From Bacteroidales bacterium UBA3810 (GTDB lineage Bacteria; Bacteroidota; Bacteroidia; Bacteroidales; Paludibacteraceae): a stretch of DNA of 56,229 nt. The DNA lies in contig DFEE01000023.1 in assembly GCA_002368645.1 (NCBI GenBank), forward strand, positions 30,082 through 86,310. Reading direction: 5' to 3'. Position 1 is the first letter of the stretch; each line of letters opens with the position of its first letter. The translations under genes were made by a program, and so were the position numbers. The notes beneath the pieces were generated by a model. The model saw only the letters and a list, made by a program, of their open reading frames with translations. It did no database searches and was not told the origin of the DNA. Of the stretch, positions 49,616 to 56,229 are shown piece by piece.

Positions 49616-50809
49616 TTACCAGCGATACTGCTTATAGGTCTTTCGTGACATCATCAGTACTGCTGTGAAAACGGGTAGGAGAATGTCCCATATGATGACT
49701 CCGATCCAAATAGGCTTATGTTTTAAGCGTCTTTCGGCACGATGAAGAACTGCCCATTGTAACAGTAGTCGGAAAGCAAAAGGACTCAGCCCGATAAGGC
49801 TCCATTGCCATATGGGACCTATTGGCATAAGGATAAAGAGGGTAATAAGTGCGATGGTTGCTGAATAGAATAAGAAGCGTGTCAATGGCTCTATCGCTAA
49901 ATGCCATTTGGCGCGAGCCTTATAATGCGGTGAGACAGAGAGGTGACGTCTCTTCTGCAGCCACCATTCACGCCAAGTACTTTTGGGCACGGACCATGTA
50001 GTTGCCTCATAATCAAGCACCACCGCGGTGTTATTGCGTGTGGCTATCTTGTTGACTAATAAATCATCATCACCGCTTCTCAAGTGCATTTGGTCACTAA
50101 AAGTACCCGAACGGAAGAATAATTCTTTCTTGTAAGCCAAATTACGACCGACACCCATGTAAGGGCGATGCGCTAATGCACAACCTAAATAGTGGAGACT
50201 ATTGAAGAGCGTGTCGTACTGAATCATTTGATTTAATACTCCTCGTCGCTCAAAGTATGCGCCATAACCTAACACAATTTCAACACCTTCTTTATCGAAA
50301 CCGGACATCATTCTGCTTATCCACTGTGAGCTTGCAGGCCGACAGTCGGCATCCGTCAGCAGCAGATAATCATATTGAGCGGCTTTGGCTGCGAGGGTGA
50401 TGCCTAATTTCTTAGTGGAGCGTACCCGTGCCTCTTTGGGTACAAAGGTCAAGTGTAATCGGCTATCATGCGCCATCTGTCGCTCGACAACGATACTTGT
50501 GTCATCTCCGGAACCGTCGTCCACCACAATCACCTCATAAAGCGGATAGTCTTGGTTCAACAAAGAGAGTAGGTAATGGCTTAGATTCTCACCCTCATTT
50601 CGAGCACAGATAATCACCGATACACCCGGAGCATCAACCCCGGCACTTGGCGCTTCGGGCACGTTGTCCGTAGCCAAACGGGCTTTTGGCTTTGAGCGAA
50701 GCGGCCTTGCAATCATGAAATAAAAATATACTTGATAGAGGAAGGCTATTATCAGAATACAGCCTACCGCTGTATGATATGGATGAAGTAGAAATATATC
50801 CCAGTTCAT
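49616..50809 (-). CDS. Membrane-anchored family 2 glycosyltransferase
   Basis: 397 residues. N-terminal membrane helix (AVGCILIIAFLYQVYFYFMI), then a GT-A domain: VIICARNEGENLSHYLLSLL, EVIVVDDGSGDD, LLTDADCRPAS (DxD-like metal site), GRNLAYKKELFFRSG and QKRRHLSVS (QxxRW-like). Two or three C-terminal helices follow, including FLFYSATIALITLFILMPIG. A processive polysaccharide or lipid-linked sugar transferase is plausible; the sugar cannot be told. ATG 50809 (MNWDIFLLHP) is chosen because the promoter at 50942-50973 rules out ATG 50944. Monocistronic; follows the grpE-dnaJ unit on the same strand. Confidence 0.86.
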   Translation of the reverse strand: MNWDIFLLHPYHTAVGCILIIAFLYQVYFYFMIARPLRSKPKARLATDNVPEAPSAGVDAPGVSVIICARNEGENLSHYLLSLLNQDYPLYEVIVVDDGSGDDTSIVVERQMAHDSRLHLTFVPKEARVRSTKKLGITLAAKAAQYDYLLLTDADCRPASSQWISRMMSGFDKEGVEIVLGYGAYFERRGVLNQMIQYDTLFNSLHYLGCALAHRPYMGVGRNLAYKKELFFRSGTFSDQMHLRSGDDDLLVNKIATRNNTAVVLDYEATTWSVPKSTWREWWLQKRRHLSVSPHYKARAKWHLAIEPLTRFLFYSATIALITLFILMPIGPIWQWSLIGLSPFAFRLLLQWAVLHRAERRLKHKPIWIGVIIWDILLPVFTAVLMMSRKTYKQYRW

Positions 50810-50941
50810 GATTACGTACACTTTGTTTTGGTTACTTTGTATCGGTGACTGCATGTTATCAGCCGAAGGCTTATCACCGTTAAACTGCAACGCCGCGTCA
50901 CTATTGAACATATAGCAATGGACTTTGCACATTTTAGCGTG

Positions 50942-50973
50942 CAAAGATACTGCTTTTATTTGAATTATGCAAA
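50942..50973 (-). promoter_or_regulatory. Promoter of the glycosyltransferase gene
   Basis: On the minus strand TTTG (50970-50973), 20 bp, TATCTTTG (50942-50949). The leader of about 125 nt to ATG 50809 is long enough for regulation, but no known riboswitch is recognised. Confidence 0.75.
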
Positions 50974-51266
50974 TTTATCTTAATAATTATTGTAATCTAT
51001 TTATTTTTATACGAGTCTGAACGTTCATACGGATACCAACGTCGTATCGTCTTTACGGAATCTATCATTTCTCAAAGGGGTGGGGCTTACAAAGAAATTG
51101 AGACCTATACACCCCGCAATGTTTGACGTATCTTTGCATCGTCTTTTGAAAGAGACCGTGAACAAGACGCTTCTCATATGCAAACGGGTAGCATATCTCA
51201 AGCATCTATATTGCCGTCACATTCTTAATAATCTCGGAACCTCGCCCGCATAATTATCAAGCCCTC
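50974..51266. other. Gene-free stretch with an orphan promoter-like site
   Basis: No coding frame of meaningful length. A TATCTTTG at 51129-51136 (+) looks like a -7 element, but no TTTG sits 20 bp upstream, and no ORF follows before the convergent WG-repeat gene. CGTCTT and AAGACG near 51141-51172 can pair. This may be the decayed leader of a lost gene. Confidence 0.4.
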
Positions 51267-52352
51267 TTATTCGCATTTACCTACATACTGTCCTTTTGAA
51301 TTGATTAAAATGCAGTCCCCGCCGGATGTGACATCGACCTCAAATAGGTCGTCATTCACAATGTGAATCATGTAATATTTAGCCGGTATAATGACCTTTC
51401 CTTTGCTATCCATTACGCCACTCAATGGCCCGATATCATACCGCCAGTACTTAGGTTCCTCTGCATGCAGATTGCCTGCTTCGTCATAATATTCCGTATC
51501 GCGATAATTGCAGACATAGTAGAGTTGACGCAGCCCATCATAAACAAAAGGCACTAACATCTTGAAATTCCAATCCACTTCTTGTGCGTATCCGTCTTTA
51601 GCGATAATGAAACCGCGCTTGTCCGTAGCGAATCGGATAAGGTCATATTCAAAGGGTAGGGCAAGCGAGCCATCGGCTTTGAAAACACCGTATTTATCTC
51701 CCTTTTGGGCAATTCGGAAACCATGAAGAGGAGCATCAATCGAATTGTAAATAGGTTCTATTGCCCATTCGCCACGCGTGTTAATCATGCCCCATTTATT
51801 CTCTGCCGAACGCATCACACAGAGACCATTATGGAACTGCGGCGCAATGCTGTTATAGTCATCTTGGTAATAGATCGGGAATGTGGCATCAAAAACCGGT
51901 TTTCCATCCGAGTTGATAAACGAGATAATACCGTCTTTGAGTACAGCGGCCATGCCCTCGCTGAAATTCCAAGCGCGGTTGTATTGAGCTGGAATAATAA
52001 TCTTGCCGGTGTTGACATTGATATATCCGCGCAGACGGTCGAAAGTACGGAAAACAACAAGACTGTCTTCGGTGGCGAACTCGTTGATAAAGATATGTTG
52101 CAGTTTAGGCGTGATGAACTTGTCTGTGCGGATGTCTTTTAGGCGCACAAATTCCCTACCTCCTCTATAACCTTCGACCATAAGGATATTTGCTGAAATA
52201 GGTCTTGCCAAGTTTTCCCAATAGTGACTTTTGTGGTATTTCTCGTAATATGCGTCAGCCGTAAGGCAGGCAATCACGAGAACAGCAAACGCTATTATGC
52301 TGAACGCAACGATTAACACTTTTTTCCAAGGAGACATTATTTTGGTTTTCAT
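51267..52352 (-). CDS. WG-repeat protein, membrane-anchored
   Basis: 361 residues. A hydrophobic N-terminal segment (VLIVAFSIIAFAVLVIACLT) acts as signal anchor, without a convincing lipobox (IACL lacks the usual pattern, though Cys is present). The rest contains several WG-type repeats, each with the pattern (K/N)WGxx(N/D)xxGxxxIxPxY: LRGYINVNTGKIIIPAQYNR, NKWGMINTRGEWAIEPIYNS, DKYGVFKADGSLALPFEYDL and GVMDSKGKVIIPAKYYMI. WG repeats form a beta-structured scaffold of unclear function. MSPWKK at 52337 is an alternative start. It is followed upstream by a DUF1232 gene on the same strand. Confidence 0.8.
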   Translation of the reverse strand: MKTKIMSPWKKVLIVAFSIIAFAVLVIACLTADAYYEKYHKSHYWENLARPISANILMVEGYRGGREFVRLKDIRTDKFITPKLQHIFINEFATEDSLVVFRTFDRLRGYINVNTGKIIIPAQYNRAWNFSEGMAAVLKDGIISFINSDGKPVFDATFPIYYQDDYNSIAPQFHNGLCVMRSAENKWGMINTRGEWAIEPIYNSIDAPLHGFRIAQKGDKYGVFKADGSLALPFEYDLIRFATDKRGFIIAKDGYAQEVDWNFKMLVPFVYDGLRQLYYVCNYRDTEYYDEAGNLHAEEPKYWRYDIGPLSGVMDSKGKVIIPAKYYMIHIVNDDLFEVDVTSGGDCILINSKGQYVGKCE

Positions 52353-52379
52353 AATGGTTCGATTTTAATTGTTGTACAC

Positions 52380-52808
52380 TTATGCTATTACCTCGTATTC
52401 TGCACCAAACCAATTAGATAAGGTGCTCTCCACTTTGGTTTCGATAGCCGGAGTTATTTTGTCTTTTATTTTCGAATAGACGAATAATATCGCAGCGGCT
52501 TCGTCCATGATACCAAGAAAGCGATAAACAACACGAGGCAGAATCGAGAACGGCATTACTACATAGACTATGCAGCCGTAAATAAGCGTTTTCTCTAAAG
52601 TAGAAGTCTCGCTGTCGGTGACTACATAGTAGAACTGAAGAATCGGTCTTGTTGCAATACGTCCGGCTTTCTTGGCATACGGCAGCATATATTGCCATAA
52701 CGAAGCAAACTTCTGCGACCAATTTACGTTTCTGAGTTTCTCAACAAGGATACCAATCGGTTTCTTAAGATACAATCCAATAAGGGTTAAAAGACAAATC
52801 GTTAACAT
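52380..52808 (-). CDS. YkvA/DUF1232 family small membrane protein
   Basis: 142 residues. The C-terminal part (about 60-125: SETSTLEKTLIYGCIVYVVM, PFSILPRVVYRFLGIMDEAA) matches the YkvA/DUF1232 pattern of an amphipathic region with a Pro-rich turn before a Asp-containing helix, and the N-terminus has a hydrophobic stretch (LTICLLTLIGLYL). Function unknown. Forms part of the accessory run at the right end of the window. A TAGATTTG lies at 52864-52871 upstream on this strand, but its -33 partner is poor. Confidence 0.75.
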   Translation of the reverse strand: MLTICLLTLIGLYLKKPIGILVEKLRNVNWSQKFASLWQYMLPYAKKAGRIATRPILQFYYVVTDSETSTLEKTLIYGCIVYVVMPFSILPRVVYRFLGIMDEAAAILFVYSKIKDKITPAIETKVESTLSNWFGAEYEVIA

Positions 52809-52901
52809 GACTAACTAATGGTTTTAAAAATTATTTTCACTACTATAGAGCACTTGATTGCTGCAAATCTATCAGTATGTAGTGAAATTTTTATAATCTA
52901 C

Positions 52902-53387
52902 TTAAAGATTGTGTCTCTCAGTCCTTAATTCTGTAAGTAATGCTTTAATATCAGGCACTTGGGTGAAGGGGCGAACGACTTCGAGATTGTCATTCATCAC
53001 GCAATAGACCGTTAGTTCATCATTGTCCTCTCCGCCGTAGCCATCGGAATCGGCAAAATACCGACCGTCCGGATAGAGCATCCAACAGAGGGCAAAGATT
53101 CCATTTTGGCAATCGTCATAACGACCAATCCCTGCATAGGCTATGCGTCGTGGGTGCGCGTTGTGACTATTCTCCAATTTGTCAATCGTAGCATAGTCTA
53201 TTTCCTCATCCGTGAACCCCACTAAAATCCCATTACTGTCAAGCAGTCTCGCCTTGCCCGTCTTTGTGTTCACCAGATAACCATCCAAATCTTCATCAAA
53301 CACCCGGAGTATATTCTCGCCCCATTCATAACACTTGCATTGCTCCAATTGAGCCATGTCCTGTAAATAATCACAGTTTAGTTTCAT
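52902..53387 (-). CDS. Uncharacterised acidic protein
   Basis: Not recognised. 161 residues, rich in Asp, Glu, Tyr and Cys; no signal peptide. DEDLDGYLVNTKTGKARLLD and YADSDGYGGEDNDELTVYCV-like stretches (here FADSDGYGGEDNDELTVYCV) look like small beta-hairpin or calcium-loop repeats. It precedes the phosphatase-like gene by 11 bp in the direction of transcription after it, so the two are likely co-transcribed. Confidence 0.7.
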   Translation of the reverse strand: MKLNCDYLQDMAQLEQCKCYEWGENILRVFDEDLDGYLVNTKTGKARLLDSNGILVGFTDEEIDYATIDKLENSHNAHPRRIAYAGIGRYDDCQNGIFALCWMLYPDGRYFADSDGYGGEDNDELTVYCVMNDNLEVVRPFTQVPDIKALLTELRTERHNL

Positions 53388-53398
53388 AGTAAATGTAT

Positions 53399-53974
53399 TT
53401 AATTGTTCAACTTATAGGGCTGATTGGCCTGCTGTATGAGGATGCTCTTACGTTGCTTGAGTTTTACATCCGTCAAAGGAGCAATGCCCTCTTGACTGGA
53501 GAAAGCTTGGTACATTGCATTTAGAATACGCATAAGTTTGTCTAACGTATGTCCGTCTTCTTTTCTGTATCCTCGTATAGTCGGAGCCTCCAAACCCTTT
53601 TCAGCTCCGTGGAAGAGCCAATATACAGATAGCGCTATGTCTGTGCGGTGAAGCCCCATGGCGCATGCGATGTAGAAATCACCTGCATCTAGTAGCTGAC
53701 ATAGCTCAGGAAAGAGTTCTACCATCTGTGCGACAGCCGTAGCGGAGGTATCTACCGGATAATGAAAGTACTGCATACCATAGTCCTGACATAGTGCCGG
53801 CAAACGGTCGGTACGGTCTTTCTCGCGCAAGTCGATGATGGTTGTCACGCCTGCTTCTTGCAGAGCACGCCATGCGTATAGTTGATGCCGTGAAGACATC
53901 GTTCTTCCCCTTGCACCGCCATAGACCGGCGCGAGGTCAGGTATGCGGGTTTGCTGTAAGCGTTCAAAGTTCAT
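53399..53974 (-). CDS. CX5R phosphatase-like protein
   Basis: 191 residues. FYIACAMGLHRTDIALS near residue 100 contains a Cys-X5-Arg loop (CAMGLHR) like that of dual-specificity and tyrosine phosphatases, with TTIIDLREKDRTDRLPA about 60 residues earlier corresponding to the general-acid or strand region of such folds. The usual His before the Cys is Ala here, so activity is uncertain; the protein could be a phosphatase, phosphoinositide-type phosphatase or an inactive relative. No signal peptide. It lies upstream of the acidic unknown gene on the same strand. Confidence 0.68.
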   Translation of the reverse strand: MNFERLQQTRIPDLAPVYGGARGRTMSSRHQLYAWRALQEAGVTTIIDLREKDRTDRLPALCQDYGMQYFHYPVDTSATAVAQMVELFPELCQLLDAGDFYIACAMGLHRTDIALSVYWLFHGAEKGLEAPTIRGYRKEDGHTLDKLMRILNAMYQAFSSQEGIAPLTDVKLKQRKSILIQQANQPYKLNN

Positions 53975-54055
53975 AATCTATTTTCAATGCAAAATATCAA
54001 GCCAACTCAGATTATGCGAGTCTTCATTGTTGTCATCAAAGGCCGGTCGCTTTTT

Positions 54056-54613
54056 CTATAACTCAGGGTGAAAACCGTATAGGCACGCAATGGGGCTTGG
54101 GTGAGAATCAAATGGAGAATGAGAACCAAAATCGGACCCTGAGGTAGACCTAACAATAGTGATTTTATCCTTTGAATTTGAATTTCTCATTTGCACGATT
54201 TCCATAAAACTGCCTTCGCCATGATAGTAGATATATGGAAGGTGGTGCTCTTTAATCTTGCTCTTACTGAACATAGGTTCCAGAACAGGGTATAGTCGTA
54301 CTTTGCCTTGTTCGCGGCATTGGCGGTCATAGCCTACTTCTGTTTCTTCACAAATCCGCTCGGCTTTAGCCTGGTCAATGGTGAAATAATAATTTTGATA
54401 ACTGCGGTTTTCGTTCGCATAATCCTCTGAATCAAAGCAGGGATAAGATTTATCCACAATTACCACATAGGGACTTTTTTTCATCCGGTAATCCTTATTG
54501 TACTTGTCAAATGCCACCCTTTTTAGGTCATTCAGACCATGAAAGACCTTATCTGCATACCTAAATGTATCGTTTATTCCAATGCTGATAATTTCAATAT
54601 CTTCTTTATTCAT
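54056..54613 (-). CDS. Uncharacterised protein
   Basis: Not recognised. 185 residues, no signal peptide, mixed alpha/beta. IEIISIGINDTFRYADKVFH opens the protein, and YVVIVDKSYPCFDSEDYANE plus YYFTIDQAKAERICEETEVG follow; the final 40 residues are Ser/His/Pro-rich (SGSDFGSHSPFDSHPSP) and probably disordered. No catalytic signature is recognised. Separate from the phosphatase-like gene by 81 bp. Confidence 0.68.
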   Translation of the reverse strand: MNKEDIEIISIGINDTFRYADKVFHGLNDLKRVAFDKYNKDYRMKKSPYVVIVDKSYPCFDSEDYANENRSYQNYYFTIDQAKAERICEETEVGYDRQCREQGKVRLYPVLEPMFSKSKIKEHHLPYIYYHGEGSFMEIVQMRNSNSKDKITIVRSTSGSDFGSHSPFDSHPSPIACLYGFHPEL

Positions 54614-54729
54614 ATTGATACGTATTTAGGATTGTAACATTTCAGATGTCATGTACTTCGTTTATCCCTACTTTTTCGAAAACTATGGTTTCAGCACGTT
54701 CAGGCACTTATCATCTCTAAAAAGAAAAT

Positions 54730-55020
54730 TTATTTGTTTATACTGAATCCTTGAGCAAGAATGAACTTTAATGTTCCTATCGCAGTTTGATGGTCATACT
54801 CTTTCTCGGACTCGGGTAACTCCTCGTAGGGCACAAGACAAGGATGCGTCTTTTGCTCATCATTGCGCGTTGCTCCGTATTTCCATCCATCAGCTATGCG
54901 TCCTGCCGCCCATACCTCATGAACATTCTTTGCCATTTGTTCTACTAATGGATTCAGTTCTTCCGGTAATTGGATTGCCGATGTCTCAATCGGTTGTGGG
55001 ATGTAATTGTTTGGTTTCAT
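54730..55020 (-). CDS. Stand-alone RyR domain protein
   Basis: 96 residues that match the RyR repeat found in ryanodine receptors and in scattered bacterial proteins: PQPIETSAIQLPEELNPLVE, QMAKNVHEVWAAGRIADGW, KYGATRNDEQKTHPCLVPYE, EYDHQTAIGTLKFILAQGF. The bacterial RyR domain has been proposed as a ligand (possibly nucleotide) sensor in defence-like systems, but here it stands alone. No partner effector is evident nearby. Starts 79 bp before the partial PDZ-like gene's stop in the direction of the strand. Confidence 0.85.
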   Translation of the reverse strand: MKPNNYIPQPIETSAIQLPEELNPLVEQMAKNVHEVWAAGRIADGWKYGATRNDEQKTHPCLVPYEELPESEKEYDHQTAIGTLKFILAQGFSINK

Positions 55021-55098
55021 AAGATAACTATTTTTTGTGTTACATTATGATAGAGGCGGGATATTCTGAAAATCTATCAGAGAGATATAAATTTTTTA

Positions 55099-56229
55099 TT
55101 ATTGTTTCAAGTCGTTAAAGCCAAGAATATTCGTCGGCCCACAATCGGTAACACTATATTCCTTCAAGACACCATCAGACAATCTGAGGAAAGTTTCTGC
55201 AGGAGCTCCTTCTTTTTTGAATGCGGCTTTTAGTTCTTCATAATTGGACACATCTGAACCCTTCATAGTCAATATAATATCCCCCACTTGGTGGACTGGA
55301 TGTGTCATATTCTCCTTAATAGCACTGACGATTACACCACTAATACATCTCTTCCCTTGTGATACTTCTTTGTAATAAGCTTTCGCCGTTTCTGCAAAAA
55401 CTACTGACTCAGGATGATATTCTTTAAATGTATTCAACATGGAAGCTAATGTTGCATACGCAACTTCCGGAGTTACAGAAGAGGTAGAATGCACACCTTG
55501 AATGGCCAGTTTTTTACGACTTTGCGTGATCTGCTCCATAAATGTAGCAAACTTGACTATTTTGCCCCACTGATACCATTTCCCATCACTTTCTTCTAAT
55601 GCACAATTTGCTTTCAATTCTTCATAGGCTTTCTGATACTCCTTATCTAATTCTTCCAATTGTGCTTTCTTCTGCTCATTGATTTGCTTTTTGGCTTCAA
55701 TCTTTTCCCGTCTCAATGCCAACTCCGTTTCATTAGCCTCTTTAATATCATTGACTTCTTGAATAGCACCAAGCACACTATTCAAATAGGCAGTGGTGTT
55801 GTCAATTTCTTCTAATTTTTCGGATGCGTTCTTGACAAATGCCTCTAAATCTATCATTATTCGTTCACAGACAGCATTCTCATTGTTCTGTTTTTGCAAA
55901 TACTCATCGGTACTTAGTGTTAATGGTACATCATTGGGGAGCGATTTGAACTGTTTGGCTACCATCAAGTATCGCTCTTGAGCACCTTTAGGCATCTTTG
56001 CCATCATTTCCATATATGCATAATATGCAAGGGCTAATAAATGTTTGGAAATTTGTTTGTTGGAATCAACCGTCTTCTTAGTTATAGAGCCAAAATCCAT
56101 GTTTACAAGTGCGGTATCCATACAATTGAGATTAGCTGCCAATTCTGTAAAATACGACGTAGCGAAGGCGGGTTCGATTGCAAGATCCGCAACCGACAAT
56201 CCCCTGCTTGCAAATAGCATCGTCTCAAA
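55099..56229 (-). CDS. Large coiled-coil/PDZ-like protein, 5' end outside window
   Basis: The reading frame runs without a stop to the window edge, so the true start may lie beyond 56229; at least 376 codons are visible. About residues 130-205 are a long charged coiled coil (EANETELALRREKIEAKKQI, NEQKKAQLEELDKEYQKAYE), and the C-terminus (about 290-365: HQVGDIILTMKGSDVSNYEE) has the PDZ-like signature. The first visible part is helical with TPR-like spacing. Similar helix-PDZ proteins occur in Bacteroidales, but no function is known to me. Last element of the accessory right end. Confidence 0.7.
   Translation of the reverse strand, partial: FETMLFASRGLSVADLAIEPAFATSYFTELAANLNCMDTALVNMDFGSITKKTVDSNKQISKHLLALAYYAYMEMMAKMPKGAQERYLMVAKQFKSLPNDVPLTLSTDEYLQKQNNENAVCERIMIDLEAFVKNASEKLEEIDNTTAYLNSVLGAIQEVNDIKEANETELALRREKIEAKKQINEQKKAQLEELDKEYQKAYEELKANCALEESDGKWYQWGKIVKFATFMEQITQSRKKLAIQGVHSTSSVTPEVAYATLASMLNTFKEYHPESVVFAETAKAYYKEVSQGKRCISGVIVSAIKENMTHPVHQVGDIILTMKGSDVSNYEELKAAFKKEGAPAETFLRLSDGVLKEYSVTDCGPTNILGFNDLKQ

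Noticed and set aside
55793..55981. 62-residue plus-strand frame in the last gene
   Set aside because: Shadow of the coiled-coil coding region on the other strand, with no support.

Overview
The window looks like a chromosomal segment of a Bacteroidales-type bacterium. The evidence is a set of promoters matching the Bacteroidetes sigma-A consensus (TTTG, 20 bp, TAnnTTTG), families largely confined to that phylum (DUF5686, DUF5723-OmpA, DUF6242, DUF3127, WbqC, cupin-fused CMD proteins), and lipoproteins with typical lipoboxes. No rRNA, tRNA, complete insertion sequence, prophage or CRISPR array is visible; one SRP RNA gene is proposed.

Layout. 1-5.5 kb (+): a short NtrY-like sensor kinase translationally coupled to glutamate dehydrogenase, then glycine C-acetyltransferase and an M20 dipeptidase. 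5.5-12.8 kb (-): lipoprotein, DUF5723-OmpA protein, YebC and RsmG in one operon, and a RecD/Dda-like helicase. 12.8-13.8 kb: no protein gene, but 44-bp repeats, the SRP RNA, an 11-bp minisatellite and a promoter. 13.8-17.8 kb (+): a tightly coupled operon (esterase, DUF1349, tiny ORFs, unknown protein, AlkD-like protein, sugar O-acetyltransferase, cyclophilin-like protein) ending in a terminator. 18.0-22.2 kb (+): an accessory region with an atypical kinase-like gene containing an alternate-frame ORF, a 145-nt imperfect hairpin, and an AT-rich cluster (TerB-like, three unknowns, ExoX-C-like, lipoprotein). 22.5-26.1 kb (+): a redox/catabolic operon of two flavodoxin-fold reductases, an amidohydrolase-monooxygenase fusion and a CMD-cupin fusion. 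26.1-31.0 kb (-): rpmH-rbfA-lolE-like-xerD-DUF5686; recO diverges from it. 31.6-35.4 kb (-): DUF6242 lipoprotein, pgk, DUF3127, phosphoesterase. 35.5-47.1 kb (+): MTHFS; then (after one minus-strand gene) an MMPL transporter, dapB, lepB, wbqC-like, ilvE, POT transporter, coiled-coil protein, rsmI. 47.1-50.8 kb (-): grpE-dnaJ-outer membrane protein and a glycosyltransferase. 51.3 kb to the end (-): an accessory run with a WG-repeat protein, DUF1232, unknowns, a CX5R phosphatase-like protein, a stand-alone RyR domain and a PDZ-like protein cut by the window edge.

The core genes are ordinary. The unusual material lies in three places: the 18-22 kb region (hairpin, small unknown genes, alternate-frame ORF); short degenerate tandem repeats, including an 11-bp unit, in intergenic spaces and in frame inside coding sequences; and the unexplained small-protein run at the right end. 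All family calls come from reading motifs by eye; no database search was run.
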